This document shows, piece after piece, positions 1 to 13,800 of a stretch of 64,000 nt of DNA. Below the pieces are notes generated by a model. The model had not been told where the DNA came from. It did no database searches and saw only the letters and a program-made list of their open reading frames with translations. Origin of the DNA: Gymnogyps californianus (lineage: Eukaryota; Chordata; Aves; Accipitriformes; Cathartidae); assembly GCF_018139145.2 (NCBI RefSeq), contig NC_059473.1, positions 806,001-870,000 of the forward strand, read 5' to 3'. The first letter of the stretch is position 1; the number at the start of each line of letters is the position of its first letter. Both the position numbers and the translations under genes were made by a program.

Positions 1-3000
1 CGGCGGGGGGGCTATGCAGAGGCTAGTGGGGGGAGGCTTTGTCCCGAGACACCCTCCACAAGGACACCGACTATTTCTGCTTTATATAAAGAGTTTCCCA
101 TCTTTCTGGGACCCAGTGGCATCCCCTCCATTTTCTGGCTTTAGATCAGAGGCTGTGGCAGACAGTCTGCAGCAGGTACGTACTGCGCATGGATCTATCG
201 CTCAGGAAAACCGGCAAACCCCGTGACAGCGATCTCTGATAGATGTAGTCAAGGGCCCGGGATGGGGGAGAGGCCAAGGGTGAGACAGACAGATGATCTC
301 TAGCACCTGGGAAGAAAAAGCAGGGAGCAGATCAAAGATAGGTAGGGCAGAAAAACCTGCGGCAGAGGTCTTTGGAAAGATCCCAATAGCAGAAGAGGCA
401 GAAATGCACGATTTTTAACTCCAGTTTCCCTCCCACGGTGTGAGCCCAGTCTGCCGCAGGCAGTGCATCCTTCTGCGGATGTAGCTTCAGGCTGGACCAG
501 CCCCTCTCGCAGCGCCGCTGCCAGCGCCGCAGAATCCATCGGGCTCTCGCGGCAGGGAAGGTGCCCTGCAGACCACCACAGACGGGCTGCTGGGCGCAGC
601 CAGGCGATGTCCTTAACCGTGGGGGCGCAGGGTGGCACCTCGGCCCCCGAGCCTTTCGCTGGAAGAGAGCAACCCAGGCTGTCTCTGGAGGCACGCGTTG
701 TCAGTCCCTCGCCCCCTTTTTTTTCCCCTACAAAGATCTATTCTTTTTCACTTTCTCCTCTTTCTCTCATCCCTTTTTCCTCCTGCAGGTGGGCACCCTG
801 CGGCCGGATGCTCATCGCAACGAGGCAGATTCTGCACCTTCCGGGGTGCCGTTACATCTCCAGAGGAAAGCAGGATGCTAAAAGCACACATGGTTTCCTC
901 CCTAAATTAAAAAGAGTGTGCAAAGCTGTTAAGATTAGTGCACATCAATCCCTGCATTTGAATCAAGAGATGCTTTCGTTTGGCAGCTATTGGGGAAAAA
1001 AACATAATTTCATTCAAAGTGTATTTAGTAAGACAGAGGGAGACAGATTTCTTTGACGATTTTACAGCTCTTATCAGATTACATTAAAATTAAATTAAAA
1101 CAATCTAAAAGAAGTGTTAAGTACTGAAGGGAGAGCACAAACAAAACACTCCTCTTTGTAGGCTTGCAGGGATGGGGTACTGATGTTAGTTATCAGGGAT
1201 GTGAGTAATAAGATTATTCTTGAGTCAATTATGAGCCCATCAGTGTCAGCGCCTGCGGCACCACAGAGGGTGAGCACCGAGAGGAGGAGTAGAAGGGCAG
1301 GAGGAACAAAGTTGGAAACATATTGGGGAACCAGGCTACGGCGCCTTATTTCCTTATTTTTTTGTTTAATAAAGCATCAGGGTGTTTAACCCTGTCCACT
1401 TTTCTTTCTTCTACTTTGGCTTCCCTTCATCTTTTTTTTCTCTTCTCCTTTGTCCCGCCCGCAGCGCTGGGACTGGTGAGGCCAGGTTAGCACCATCCCC
1501 ATTAGCGTTACACCCCTTTACCCCCCCCGCCCCAAATTCCCCCAGCCCCTCCTGGCCTCTCTTCGCCGCCGGGACCATTTTGCCACAACCTTCTCGGTTT
1601 GTCATCCAGAGGTGCTGAGCCGCCCGTCTCCTCCCGAGCCGCAGCTCCCGTGCCACCGTGCACCCGTGAGGGCCCTTCCCCTCACGTTTGCTCCACCGCG
1701 GTCCGCAATTAAAAAACGAACTACCAGGGTTGGAAAGGTCCACTGAAGAAATAAACTGTGCGGTCCTCTGAACGTCACCTCCCGCGCCGAGCCATCAGGT
1801 GGAGAGGAACCCCTTTCAACCGAAACTGGAAATCTTGGTTTGGGAATAAGGTTTTCCAGTATGTAAATACAACGTACGCTCGTAATTTTAGATAGCACGA
1901 GAAGCGTTGGAAAGTTTTCATCTTATTTTAGCAAGCACAAATATTTTCGAAAGCAGTTTAGTCTTCCAGAACCAAACCTGGTATGTCACTGGTACAGGCT
2001 TAAGAAAGCCAGATTCTTTGCCTGTTTTGAAAAATAACAAATTTGTAGTATATGAAAGTGCTTTCTTGTTCAAACGCCATATAGCCTTTGACAGTTTTCT
2101 GCACTGACAATCAGCGATGCATTCAAAATGTGTGTCAGCCCGACAGAGCGCGTTTCACGGCTGACGTTCTGAAATAACAAGTTTTTAGTGTCTCACCTCG
2201 GTGTCAAAGGGGAGACTATTTATTTTGACGTAGATATTAGCAATGAGAGCTGTTATGAGGGGCCTTCTTGGGGGTGGGGGGGGGAGGCAATTTAACTCTG
2301 AAGCAACCATGAAAACCCTTTTCTTTCCATTTTATCTGCCCCCGTGACTGAGCAGGAACATCATGCTGATACAAAGGCTCCGGAGAAGTCTTAGTACTAC
2401 AACTAACTCTCAAGGAGGGCAGGGGGATCATGTCTGCAGCCGGGACGCTAAAGCTCCGTTGTTTCCCCCCCCCCATTTTTAAAGGAAAGGGCAAGCTGTG
2501 GTGGACCTGGGCTGCAAAGTTAGGATCTGGGGAAAAAAAATGCCCAACTCTGGAAATTTAGGCAAGCTCAGACCCAGATTTCACCTGTCAGTTCTTGTGA
2601 AGATGCGAACTCGCGCTGTGATGGAGCTCTCCATAACACGTCTTTGCCTTCAGTAAACAGGAGAGTGCGAAAGAACAGTACGTCTTTTATTATGAGTGCG
2701 TTTTATGTGAATTCAATAATAAAAGGCTCCCAAATCTGCAAAATCCTTTGCCTATGCATTTTCTTGAGTAGGTAAGCTCTTACATGAGCTAAAGCCGTCC
2801 ATATCTTACTGAGCCATTTATTTATAGCGGATATGCAAAGGCTAAGCCAGACAGCAGCTATGGTTATTCAAGTGACAGAAGCTAATTTGGGGACTGTTAA
2901 GTACCGCTACATCAATTCAGCAAAGCTTTTTGCTTTACATTTAAATTTGGTTTATCCGAGTTTGAGGCTGAGGGTGTTGAAAAACACGAGGAACACTTGT

Positions 3001-4199
3001 CGCATGACACCGAAACCTGGCAGAGGAACCCCGACCCGCAGGAGCCCGAAAGCTCGTCTGCATGCTCTTGAGCCTCCCGAACTTCCCGGCGCCGGTACCT
3101 GGCTTGAGCCGTGTCCTCAGCCGTGCCGTTACTACCTCGCAACTACAGCTGATGCTTTCACGTGGCAGTTGTTGGACAGAAGTTCTAAGGAAGGGTAATT
3201 ACAATGATGATCTCATACTAATTGCATACTGATTGCTGTTCCAATTATGCTTAAGCGTTTCATAGCTATCCGCAGTTTTGTCTATTGATGTAGCATTTCT
3301 TCTCCTTAAATTCAAATACCCTGGCAGTATTTGAACTTTGTTTATTGGGGCACTGGAATTTAACCACTAATTTCGCAACCTCCTTTCAAAGGGATCCAAG
3401 TTTTTATCTGAAAACAAAAAAAAAGTGTTTTTCTTTTCTACTTCTTTCACCAGCTGGAGCTGTAAATGCAGGGTTTGTCAGGGCTGGTCCGGTGCTCACT
3501 GAAGGCGGTGTGGCTTTTTCCAGTGACCGATGGATTTTGGTGAGAGGACATCAAGAAGCTCTGCCAGCTACACAAAGTGGCAATTCAGAGGAGGAGGAGG
3601 AATCGGGAATTGTATTGAGATGTTTGATTTCTATACAAATGGAAAGAAGACATTTGCATTTTCTGGTTAGTTTTTTCCTGAAAAACATAGTGAGCAATAA
3701 ACTCAGTAAAACCAACTATTAAAGGGGGGCCCTGTTCAGCAGCTCCCAATTATTTTTGGAATTAATGTCCTAGCACCTTGCAAAGTCCCCATTTCCCCGC
3801 TTTTCCAGAGACACGGAGATGACTGCCTCGCCCCAGGTTACCGAACAGGCTGGGCCCCAGTTCTCCTCAACACCAGTCTGGAGACTTGACCGGGCACCAC
3901 AGCCATTTTAACTGCTGTGGTAATACCTAAATTAACAGATTTAATACTACTACATTATCAGATGAAGTAATAATTTAGGAATAAATGCTTTAAATCTCAA
4001 CAGTCCCCAAACTTATGCCACAGAGTTCCAATGCAACGGCGGGGAGCCCTCTCACAGCTCTTAGATGCGTGCCTGCCTTCTCCCGCGCTGGCAATGCTCT
4101 CATTAGCCCCCTGCCGTGTTTTAAGCCACTAAAGGCTTAAAAATGCCATAAAGGCTTAAGAATGCCTTTAAAAGCTTAAAAATGCCATAAAGGCTTAAA
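1..4199. other. Intergenic region upstream of KIZ
   Basis: No open frame here looks like a conserved protein. Strong splice-acceptor-like tracts end at 789 (ctcctgcag) and 1464 (cccgcag) without convincing exons. G-rich runs at 2266-2286 and a C run at 2466-2475 are simple sequence. AT-rich stretches at about 2100-2240 and 2640-2830 carry homeobox- and FOX-like motifs. Confidence 0.6.
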
Positions 4200-4216
4200 A
4201 ATGCCATACAGGCTGG
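4131..4216. repeat. About 19-bp tandem repeat upstream of the KIZ CpG island
   Basis: A unit resembling taaaggcttaaaaatgcca occurs about four to five times with small changes (aaaggcttaa at 4131, 4150 and 4190, with diverged copies between). It forms the AT-rich left boundary of the CpG island. Confidence 0.85.
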
Positions 4217-4638
4217 CCCCGGGGCGGCCTCTGAGGAACGCTGAGGCGGCCCCATCCCCTCCCCGGCGCTCGGCGGAGGGGAGCAGGCCCGGCACCCCGC
4301 GCTCCCTGCCCAGACCCCCGCCCGTTTCGGGTCTCCCCGTGCTCGCTGGCTGCGGACAGGCCGGCATCGCCCCGCTGCGCCTACGGGGTGGCTCAGCGCC
4401 GTCCCCGTCCCCGCGGGCCCGGGACCCCACCGGCCGGGCGAGGCCTGGTCAGGGCAGCGGGGAGGAACTCGGCGGGCCGCAGTCCCACGGGTGCCTCCCT
4501 GCTATGGGGGTGTGTGCGGGTATACATGCGCCTGTACGTATCTATACGTACACGCCTATAGAAAGCCGTTGTCCGGCAGGGCGGGAAACCGGGACGCCGC
4601 GGTCCCAGCCCGCGCCTCAGGACGGCGGAAGACCGCCC

Positions 4639-4652
4639 GTCCCCATGGCAAC
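4639..4652 (+). promoter_or_regulatory. KIZ: X-box-like RFX site in KIZ promoter
   Basis: GTCCCCATGGCAAC matches 12 of 14 positions of the palindromic X-box GTTGCCATGGCAAC, with the right half-site perfect. It lies 86-99 bp before the KIZ ATG. RFX factors bind such sites in promoters of ciliary and basal-body genes, which fits the role of KIZ. Confidence 0.6.
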
Positions 4653-4737
4653 GCGCGGAGGGGGGGCTTCCGGGGCGGGGCCGTCGCGGTGCACGGCGGG
4701 AGCCGTCGCTTTGGCCACCGGCGTAAACAGCGCGGCA

Positions 4738-4835
4738 ATGAGCGGGGCCGGCCCGGCGGCGGGCCCCGGTTCTCCCCGGCCCGGCCGCGCCTGCTGCGAG
4801 GGGCTCGGCAGCCTCCTGAGGCGCCTCCGCGACAG
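4738..4835 (+). CDS. KIZ: KIZ exon 1 (residues 1-32 plus 2 nt)
   Basis: Starts MSGAGPAAGPGS and runs through a GC-rich Gly/Ala/Pro stretch into CEGLGSLLRRLRD, which aligns with the human YERLGQLQHGLRD. The donor is ACAG|gtgagg at 4836. The exon ends in phase 2 and joins exon 2 to give LRDSEAKRLELE. The ATG context is gcaATGa, with G at -3. Confidence 0.92.
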
Positions 4836-7800
4836 GTGAGGAGAAACCCCCCCCCGCCACACACACACACACACAGCCCCTCCGCTAGGCTCCGCTCCCC
4901 GGGAGCGACTCCGCCGGAGCCGGCCTGCCAGTCAGGCCCGGCCCGCCCGCCAGGCCTCTGCAGGCCTGCGGTGGGCCTCGTCCCCCTCACCCTCCTCACC
5001 GCGGCCGGGCTCTGCCGTCGGGAAGGGGCCGGGAGGCACCCGCGGGCTTTCCTCTCAGCCTCTACCGTCGCGGCTGGTGCCCCGGCGGTGCCGCCGGCCC
5101 TCACGCCGTTCTCCCGAGGGGGTAAGCCGCCGTGTGCCCCGAAGGGCGGCTCACGGATCTCTGCCGGGGCGGAGGGTGGGGGGGTGGGAAAGGTGGACTC
5201 TCGCCTTCCCGGGAATGCCACAGTGCTGCGCTCCGGGACAAATGAGATGGGGTTCATGGGGTGCTTTTGGGATGTTTACAGCTGGGGGCCCTCTGCGGGG
5301 AGGGGGGGGGGGAATAGTCCAAGGTCCCCAGCAGTGTCTCCCCAGCACTTCTGTCACCTCCTTCTGCTTCGTCATCATCTTTCGGCTGATTACGTATTTG
5401 GGGGGGGCTACTTAAAGCTGGCTTACTGGTAACACCTGACTTCGATGTTTTCAGTCATTGTGCTGTATGACTTCTGTATTAGCATATTGGGTGACTTCTG
5501 AAAGCGCTGTAGACCTGTTACGGCCTGTCTGAGAAGTTCTCCTGAACCGCTTCTGGCGACACTTACAAAACTACTTGTTAATTTAAGCAAACAAGCAAAT
5601 AATATAGATGCTGGTATTTCAGAGCTGGCTAGTTGATGAGTGGACACGTACGGGTGTTTCTCCTACGGGCATCTTTTTAATCTTTAAAAAAAATTATTTT
5701 AGGTGTTTCAGTTTGTGGGTGCTTCAGGGGGATCTGACTTCAGGAAAAAAGCGAGTGTCTGTGGTGGTGCAAGCTTTCTGAAGGGGCTTTGGCCGGAGGG
5801 ATCTCGATCACCGGTCAGTTCCTCTGAAGCTGTGCGCAATTAGCGATGCTCCCGGCCTGTCACTCACTGCCGTAACCACAGTAATTGGTGTCAATTAGCA
5901 CTTTTTTCCTGGCCAGAGGAAGTCTCTCGAGATCATTTATGCTGTACTGTTATGAAGTTGCTTTTTAAGCAGTACCTGTTTTCTGTCTAATACCGAAGAC
6001 TTTGATTTCTGGGTCTCATGCTAGCATCTCAAACATACAGTATTAGCAGAAATAATAACACCGTGGCCGTGAGAATCTAAACTTGCATGTAGATAGTGCT
6101 TTGACAAAAATGCTGTGTATATCTTCACTAATATCCTGTTCTGGAAGACCTCTGGCAAACAAAACAGGAATAATTTGCTGTTTAAAAGACTGGATATACA
6201 AAGTATACTTTTATTGTATAGAAATTATTAAAGATGGGGGCCCTAGATAGGGAAGACACTTTATCTAAATTGCGGCATTAGAGAGTGAAGGGAGAGGGCG
6301 GATTAAAATCTGAGTGTTCTAGACTGCGTGTTGCTTTAAACTGCGTCTTTGTGTGCAGATATCCCTCGTGTTAGGAGTAGAGATGTCCTGTGCCCCCCGA
6401 GAGCCCGGTCTGCGTGAAGTTTAGTCACCTCTTTTGTGGCTTCTCTCTGGTCTGAGCTGGGGCTGAGCTCACACTGCACAAATGGCCTACCCCTCTTCAG
6501 CCCCTCTGAAACCTCTGGGAACGTAGTACATTTCAGACGTCAGCTCCTCTGTCTGATTCAGTTGCACCAAAAGATTCAGGAGTTATTTGGGGAAGGGGAA
6601 TGACAGGCAGGCAGAGAGACAGCATGATTGCGTAAGCTGTGCTTCCGTGCGAGACCCAGCTTAACAGGTCTTGTGATAATAAATAGACCTTTTCCGCCTG
6701 GCACACTTCTGTTGTACGTACTTTAAAATATAAAATAAAAGATGTATTTGTACTTGGTGGTGTTGACAAACAAGGAGTAATTTTTATGCCAGACTGCCAG
6801 TTGTATGCTGCTGTTGCCTCTGGGAATGGTGCTGCAGAGGCTGTTGCCTCTTCAGAATTTCTCGAAGTGATACCTTTTATCTAAACAACTTTTTAAAGTG
6901 TAGAATATAAAAACTTCCGTTAAATCACTGGAGCATTTCAGCTTTTTAAATCCCGCTTTGGAATTCTGCACTGATCTAATTTCAAGTCGCCTGTTCTAAG
7001 ACCTGAAGTACCCGACAGCTGTTTCACTCCTGACTGCAGTCCTGCTTTCAGTTCGCAGTTGTGCTTGAGCAAACAATGAGCCGCTGCTGAGAAGCCGTAT
7101 GTGCAAGAGCTTGAATATGGTGGAGGAAGCTGCTGCTCGGTTATGTCCCCCATCTGACTCTTGGTGAACTAGAAGGGAGTTCTCATGAATATTGCTTTTC
7201 CGCCTGTTCTCATAAATCTGTTTTTTCTTTAAATACTTGAATTCTGAAGTGCTTGAGAAATTCGCCACCAGATCGTAAGCTTCTGATAAACAGTCAGCGT
7301 GGACTGCCTTGAGACTTGTGCAAAAAACCCCGTAACTGTACCTTAAATTACATGTTAGACTTTATTGGCCATATTGTATTTCCTAATGCTGGTACTTTGT
7401 CCAGTCTAAATATAAAAATTACTGCACGCATAGGTCTCTGCACACAGGTCAGTGGTATCTGTGTTGTGTGCAAAATTATAAAGAGTTAGGTTTGAGGTGT
7501 CTAAGATAATCAGTGAAATGGGGCAGAGAGCTTACCTTCTGTGTTTTATACAGACCTGACCATGTTGTGATTACTCAGCACTTAATCTTCAGTGGTTGCT
7601 GGTGAGAAAGGCAGTGTTTCAGCGGTGTGGGCGATGAAGTAAATAAATTATATAGTTAAGTGCTGTACTTAACACTGTGACTAACGTTGCAATTAGCTTC
7701 GCTTTTCAGACAGCGAGGCCAGATGCTTCTCGCTAAGGGTGATTTGCAGTAAACGTCTACAAATACTGAGATGTCCTGAGCAGAGAATGTAAACCAGGTG

Positions 7801-10800
7801 GGATTATTAGTTTCAGAAATATCTGCTGGTATCAGCTGTATGTAGAAGGTGGTGCTAAACGGGCCCCCTCTAATCCGCCCAGGGGACCAGCCCAGTTGGC
7901 TAAGGCTTGAGCAGGCTCCAGGCTAGTGAGGTGGATGCAGCTCGGTGCTCAACAGTTGATTTAATGTCAGATTGGTGCAGAAAAACAACTGTAAAAATAA
8001 CATTTCTTACTTTTATGGGAAGATTGCGTTGTGCCCAAGTGTTGCACAATTTTCTATGTACTTATCTCAACAGGGTATCATGACAGGAGTACTGTTGTTC
8101 CTACATTATGGATGTGGAACTGAAGCACAAAGAGACTAAGGCCCGGTATCTCAAAAAATATTGAGGTGTCTCAGTCCTGCTGGTTTAAATGGGAGGTGAG
8201 GGATCAAATATCACTACAGATCGATGCCTGGTGAAATGCCAGAGATTAGAGAGAGCTTGTGGCTGACGAGGGAATTTAATTCTGCTCTCAAATCCCAAAC
8301 TAACACACTTTCTCTGTAGACTGAAGATTCAGGGTTGTTTGAAAATGAGCCACCTGGATCCTTAAAAAGTTCTGAAGTGTGCTATTTTTGCCCATTTAAG
8401 GAAAAAAGTTGATAACTGACTGTTTGCAGCATTTTAACCTAACAGAAAACTGAAACAAATAAAATTATCAGTCAGAGCGCTTTGTGTTTCCATGTAAAAA
8501 AGGAGGTGGTGGTGCAATGGAGTGGCCAGAGTGATCCCTGTACTGCTTCAAGCTTCGCTTCTGTCGCTGACACAAAGAAACTGTGCTGGAACCTTGCCAG
8601 AACCTGGGCAAGCAAATCTACGAGTAAAGTCTTGATTGCCTCCGATTCAGTGCTTGGACGGAGCTGCGCTGCAAAACACTACAAGCTGTGCAGTAACCAT
8701 TTTAGGCATCCGTAATGATGATACTCAAACACTGAGAGGCTCTTACCTGATGTTTTTTATACTGCTTTGTCTTGCCTTGAGAAGACCTTACTTATACATT
8801 CATGTGCTGTCTAAGTAGCTGTAGCACAGGCTAATGAATGGGATACTGAAAAACCACGCTGGTAGAAAGGAAGCGATCTTTCAGGAGCTAAGGAATGTGA
8901 TGTGCTACTTGTGGTATCAGAGAATGAGAAGTAGGATTGGAGCCAATGGCTGTTCGCATCCACCGGCTTTTACATCCATCAGGATATCAGTGTTCTTCAT
9001 TGAGTCATGAAAATTACTTCTAGAAGTGTAAAAACAAGATCTTGAAATCTGCTTTTGCTTAGCTGTCCATCATGTAAAAGGAAATTGAAAGGATGAGATC
9101 CCAGATGAAGCGTGGCTTTTAAATTGCATACATGACATGAAAACCTAATCTTGTTTCAGACAGTGGCAGGATCAGATGGGTAAAATGGATGCCTTGATCT
9201 CTCAGACTAAGAAGCAGAAAGGGTTTTTTTTCCTTGCTTTCCCCTGTGCAGGGTAACTGGGAGGAGGCAAATGTGTGTGCCTATGACATGGACACGGTTG
9301 CAGGGGAGTGCACGAATCCATACGTAAGCATGCCTAGCCATATGGGTGCATGCAATGTCATGTATCTGCCCATATCACTCGCACAGGTACAGCCTTCCTG
9401 GCTAATAAGAAGTAGAGATTATTTTTTTAAATAAGCGGCTTGAGGTACTTGCTTTGATTGTTGCGGGGTTTGTAATATGAATCTACTGGAAGCCTCTGTC
9501 TTATCAATTGATTTTTTTTTTTTTGGCTCATGGGATGGTTGCTCATCTTCAGATGCAATTTGTAATTATTAAATAATATCAGCTTTACTCTTTTCTCTTC
9601 CTGAAAATAGATTCTCTTTTAAATAGATTGTAGGTGAGGTACAGAATTTGTTCTTAAGCAGTCTGATCATCCCCATGGGCCTATACCCTTGCATTGCCTT
9701 TGGCAGATACAGATGGCCCCATCGCATTTTCACAACCATAAATGTTTTTGATGGTTATTTATATCTGTTACCCTTTAGTGAGTTCTGGCAGGTAGTGCTA
9801 GTATATCTCTAGATGTACTTGGCTTTAATGCGTAAGTGTGAAATATGTACTTGATTTTAAGTTCAAATCGTTAAATAAAATACTTGGATGGCACATTGGG
9901 TCTGTAAGCCGGGAAAGAGTTGGGATTTTTTGGAAATCTATTTTAATGTGTTGATGCATTCCTGTGAGAAGTTGTGGGGAGCTGTCCATTTGAACAAGTT
10001 CAGCTAAGTATTTCCTGCATTGGAAGTGGTCTGCTCTGGGACTTGGAGTGGGGAAGAAAGGGGGAGATGGGCTCATGAACTGCCAGCCTCGGGGTTTAGA
10101 GCCCTTCCTGGGGCTGCTGGAGAAGGGGCTTGAAACAGCAACTTAAGCTGGGCAGAAGTCTCCGGCTTTTTGGTGGGTCTTGTGTGGATGTATACATGTT
10201 CAGGCGTCTTTTCCCTTTAAAACAACCTAGCTCTTCCAGTGAAGAACAAAGAGAAAAGTAAAAGCTTTGAGGGTTTGGTGGGGGGTTTTTTTGTGATAAG
10301 CTTGGCTGGCAGATCAATCTGTAAGGCTACTAATCTAGCAAAAATGTGCTCTCTGCTCTGAAAAGGTTATGCTCTGTAAAATGCTTTATTTCTTGCATTT
10401 TGAGAATTTAAATTGTGAAATAGTTTTATCTTACCATATGCTGTTTGTTTTCTTCCAGTGAAGCCAAAAGGCTGGAATTAGAAAGAAAACTAATGGAATA
10501 CAGAAAGTCCGATGCATACCTGTAAGCCTATTTAAAAGCTTCTTATAGATTATTTTAGTTACAAAGACTTAGGGATCATGGAATGTTTTTAGAATGTTAT
10601 CTTGAAGGTTTTTTATACCAATAAATTTATATTCATATGTTAAGTATAATGTAAGATTCATGTCTCTAAGTTATTGATGAAATAGCTTCGGCAATAACAT
10701 AACTACCTTATTCTATTAACACTGAAATGTTATTATCTTAGTAATAACTAACATGCAAGTTGGTTTTTACGCAACTTCTACAAAATCACTGTAGCATAGT

Positions 10801-13800
10801 TGGTGCTAGAAGGTCCTAGGGTCTTAAAGTCTGAAAGTTTTAGGAAGTCCTAGAGGATATTCTAGGTTCTGGTCCTGCTCCTTGGATTGTTTCTGCATTA
10901 TCTATTTAATGTAAATTGCATATACAGTCTGGGGGGGGGGGTGGTGAACAACCAACCCCCAAAAACCAAACCTAAACAAAAAACCAAAACAAGCTCCAAT
11001 ATTAAGAGGGCTGAAAGGTGTCTCATCCAGTGTTCCTTTCCTCAAATGTGTTTTGTAAAGCTCATAGAGGTGCCTTTTCTATCTTGGCTCAAGGCACTGA
11101 GGGGTAGGTGCAGTAATGGCCAATCCCTTAGGAACTCCTTTTCTGAAAGAGGGCTTCTAGATTAAAAAATGAAGATGTAAATTAAAGAAAAAAATGCCTG
11201 AACAGGTGAGGAAACATCACATGTACTTTGTTTTATGTTTTTATTTGATTTATTTTAATCTAACAGGTTTTGAACTGAAGATTCTCTGGACATATTGGCA
11301 GCTTGGGGGATTTAGGTTGCAATTTCACTACCGATTTAAGCAGACCTGTAGGCAGACTGCGACCAAAAGATGCTCCTGACTGCCCCTGGTTCACGTTTTC
11401 CTTTATTGGTGCTAACGCTTGTGTGGCTGCCCTGTAATCAGATAAGAAAATAGGTCTGGCTGAAAGTGAGTCTGTGTTTTGGGTAGGTGACAACTGGTTT
11501 AGATGGATTTTCAGCTGGATTACTCTTGGCCTAATTTGCCATGTGGCCACATAGCAGATAGTATTGGCACAAAAAGGAAAGGCTTGGAGTGAGATGCCCC
11601 TTTTGGTGGCAGCATGGATTTAGGTTGGCTTAAAGCAGTTGTGAAACCGCAGCCTTAATGTTACAATTTGTATGACTTTCAGAGCACGTTCTTCTAAATA
11701 CAATTTTCATTTTGATTTAATGTGATATAAGTGACTAAAAAATAATCCATTTAAGCCAGATTTACAAGATATAAATATACTTATCCTTTTGAACACCAAA
11801 CCCCCTGTTTAAACCTGAAGTTATATAGCAGACATCCTATCAGTTGTATAATGTAGCTTTGGACAGTTGTGCAGAAGAATGTGTCTGCTCCTTTTTGGGG
11901 GTTTGGGGGGGGCAACTCCTATGTAAGTGTTAGTATGGATGTGTCTGAAGAAAAGTGATTGTAATAGATGCGTTTGTTTTATTTTCATACTCTTTAAGTG
12001 CAGTTTCTTTTTCCCCTGTAGAATGAAACTAAAATACATGAAGCTGAAAAAATACTTGAAAGAAATAGATGAACGACAAAAAGGAGCTCTTCTGCGAAAC
12101 CAGACGTTTTTAAAGGAATTCGACCAATTTGAAGCTCATATGAAAACTTCAAGTTCAGAGATGATTCAGAAGATGGAAGTAACTTTCTATAAGACTTAAT
12201 ATGTTAGTGTTTACTGTTATTACAGGGTTGCTAAATGGGTTTTGTCTGAGTATTATGCACATCAAGGCTTCAGATGTTAGTGAAACCTCATCATATGTTT
12301 TGGAGTGCTTAAAGCGGTAATGTTTGGGAGTTTGAAATGAAGCCAAACTCTGCTAATATATGATGTAACAGACCCTACTGTAGCTGCAGAGGTAGTCCAC
12401 AACACTTCACAGAACTCTACATTTTGTCTGCAGTAAAGTGTCCTGTGCTTCTGAGTCTCTTGGAAGCGAGGGAGAGCTGAGATCAAAAAAATGTGGAAAT
12501 GGATCGTGTTTGGAGTGTTAGTGATAAGATAATAAACCAGCGGTATCTAGGTTAGGACAAAAAAAAGACTTGAGTTGTAATATTTTCATGAAGACTTCAT
12601 TATAAAACTGTATTTCAGTAAGGCTTTTATTACTTAAAAGTACCCACATGTATTTCATGGAAGTCATTTCAGGACATACTTTTAATTTTGCTGATGTGAA
12701 CGCCCAAAATAGCCATAGTTAGTCTTGCCCCTGCTCATTGCTCTGTCTTCATCAGCAGAGGAAGTGCAAGAGTAAATATCTTCTGTTACAACAAATTACT
12801 GTGTTTGAGCTATCTGGACTAAATCTGAGCTAAAATGAGGTCACACTTAGTTATGTTACTAAACAGTCAACTAGCAATACTTGAACAGTGGTAAGAGAAA
12901 AAACTGCTTCCTCCAGTATCCTTTTGCATCTCTCAGATCTTTGCTTTTGGTAACATTTTTGCAGGTACTCAGAGAAATTTGATTCATGTGCCTTCAGAGT
13001 CGGAAATTTTGAACTTTCCTTCTGGGCTGGTAAAGTAAAGCCGAAGGAGTGTTTCATCACCTTGTGTACTTGAGTTGTGTGTCATAACTGACATGGTAGG
13101 AGCGTGTTAGTACCAAATGACCACTTTTAAAAGAGCCAATACCCCACAGAATACACTTCTTGCTGTCTTCTTGTAGTATCTTTGTTACCAAAGATGTCTG
13201 CAAATGTGGTACTTTTCCTTTCTCCCCTCATAGCCTTGACTGCTGTCAGCTCAAAGGTCTACATTTGTAAAAGGGGTCTTATTACTGACTTCACTGAATG
13301 TCATCAGTTTGAGAACTCATGCTGGGATGAATTATCCTTATGAAAGAGGCTGTCGAACTAATACATGCCTGTTCTGTTTTTAAATGACTAATTTCTTTAA
13401 AATTATCGCAACAGGTAGAGAATATGCACGGTCATAACATTTTAAAAGAAGGAATAAAAGCTCTCATGAGGACAAATGAAAGTGAGCATTCAACAACTGC
13501 ATTCGCCACCCTCTGCTATTTGTTCTGCCTGTTTCAGTTGTTTTGGTCTGTAATTCTCATTGCGGAAACAGTTGTGAAAAGTCAGCTTGACTCCGCAGTG
13601 TTTTCTGTTTGGAGAAAAGCATTTGTCGTCTGGCAGGCCGCTACTGGAGTCTCTCTCCCCATGATGACTAGAACTGATAATTAAATGGGGATTTCTGTAC
13701 CTGCAGTATGTAGTCCATCTACCTTAACGTCTTAAAATAGTACGGGAGAAAAAGAAGTTGTGGAAGTCAAAAAAGCATTTATAGTGGTTTCATTTGTGTT

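Larger units (their letters stand above)
4200..5300. promoter_or_regulatory. KIZ: CpG island over KIZ promoter and exon 1
   Basis: Very GC-rich with frequent CpG over about 1.1 kb, in sharp contrast to the AT-rich flanks. It covers the KIZ start codon and the first part of intron 1. A GGGGCGGGGCC SP1-type box lies at 4672-4682. There is no TATA box near the start, as expected of a broad housekeeping promoter. Confidence 0.85.

Noticed and set aside
4393..5257. Long open frames on both strands across the KIZ CpG island.
   Set aside because: High GC content removes stop codons. The translations are Arg/Pro/Gly/Ala-rich low complexity, and only the KIZ exon 1 frame is supported.
9251..9386. Exon-like segment in intron 1 with a strong acceptor (tttcccctgtgcag) and donor (ACAG|gtacag).
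   Set aside because: It is 136 nt, so it would shift the frame between exons 1 and 2, and its translation resembles nothing known. It could be part of a non-coding transcript.
13415..13481. Possible extra KIZ exon (acceptor caacag, donor GAAA|gtgagc, reading VENMHGHNILKEGIKALMRT).
   Set aside because: It is 67 nt, so inserting it between phase-0 exons 3 and 4 breaks the frame. Exons 3 and 4 already align to human with no gap, and the acceptor lacks a good pyrimidine tract.
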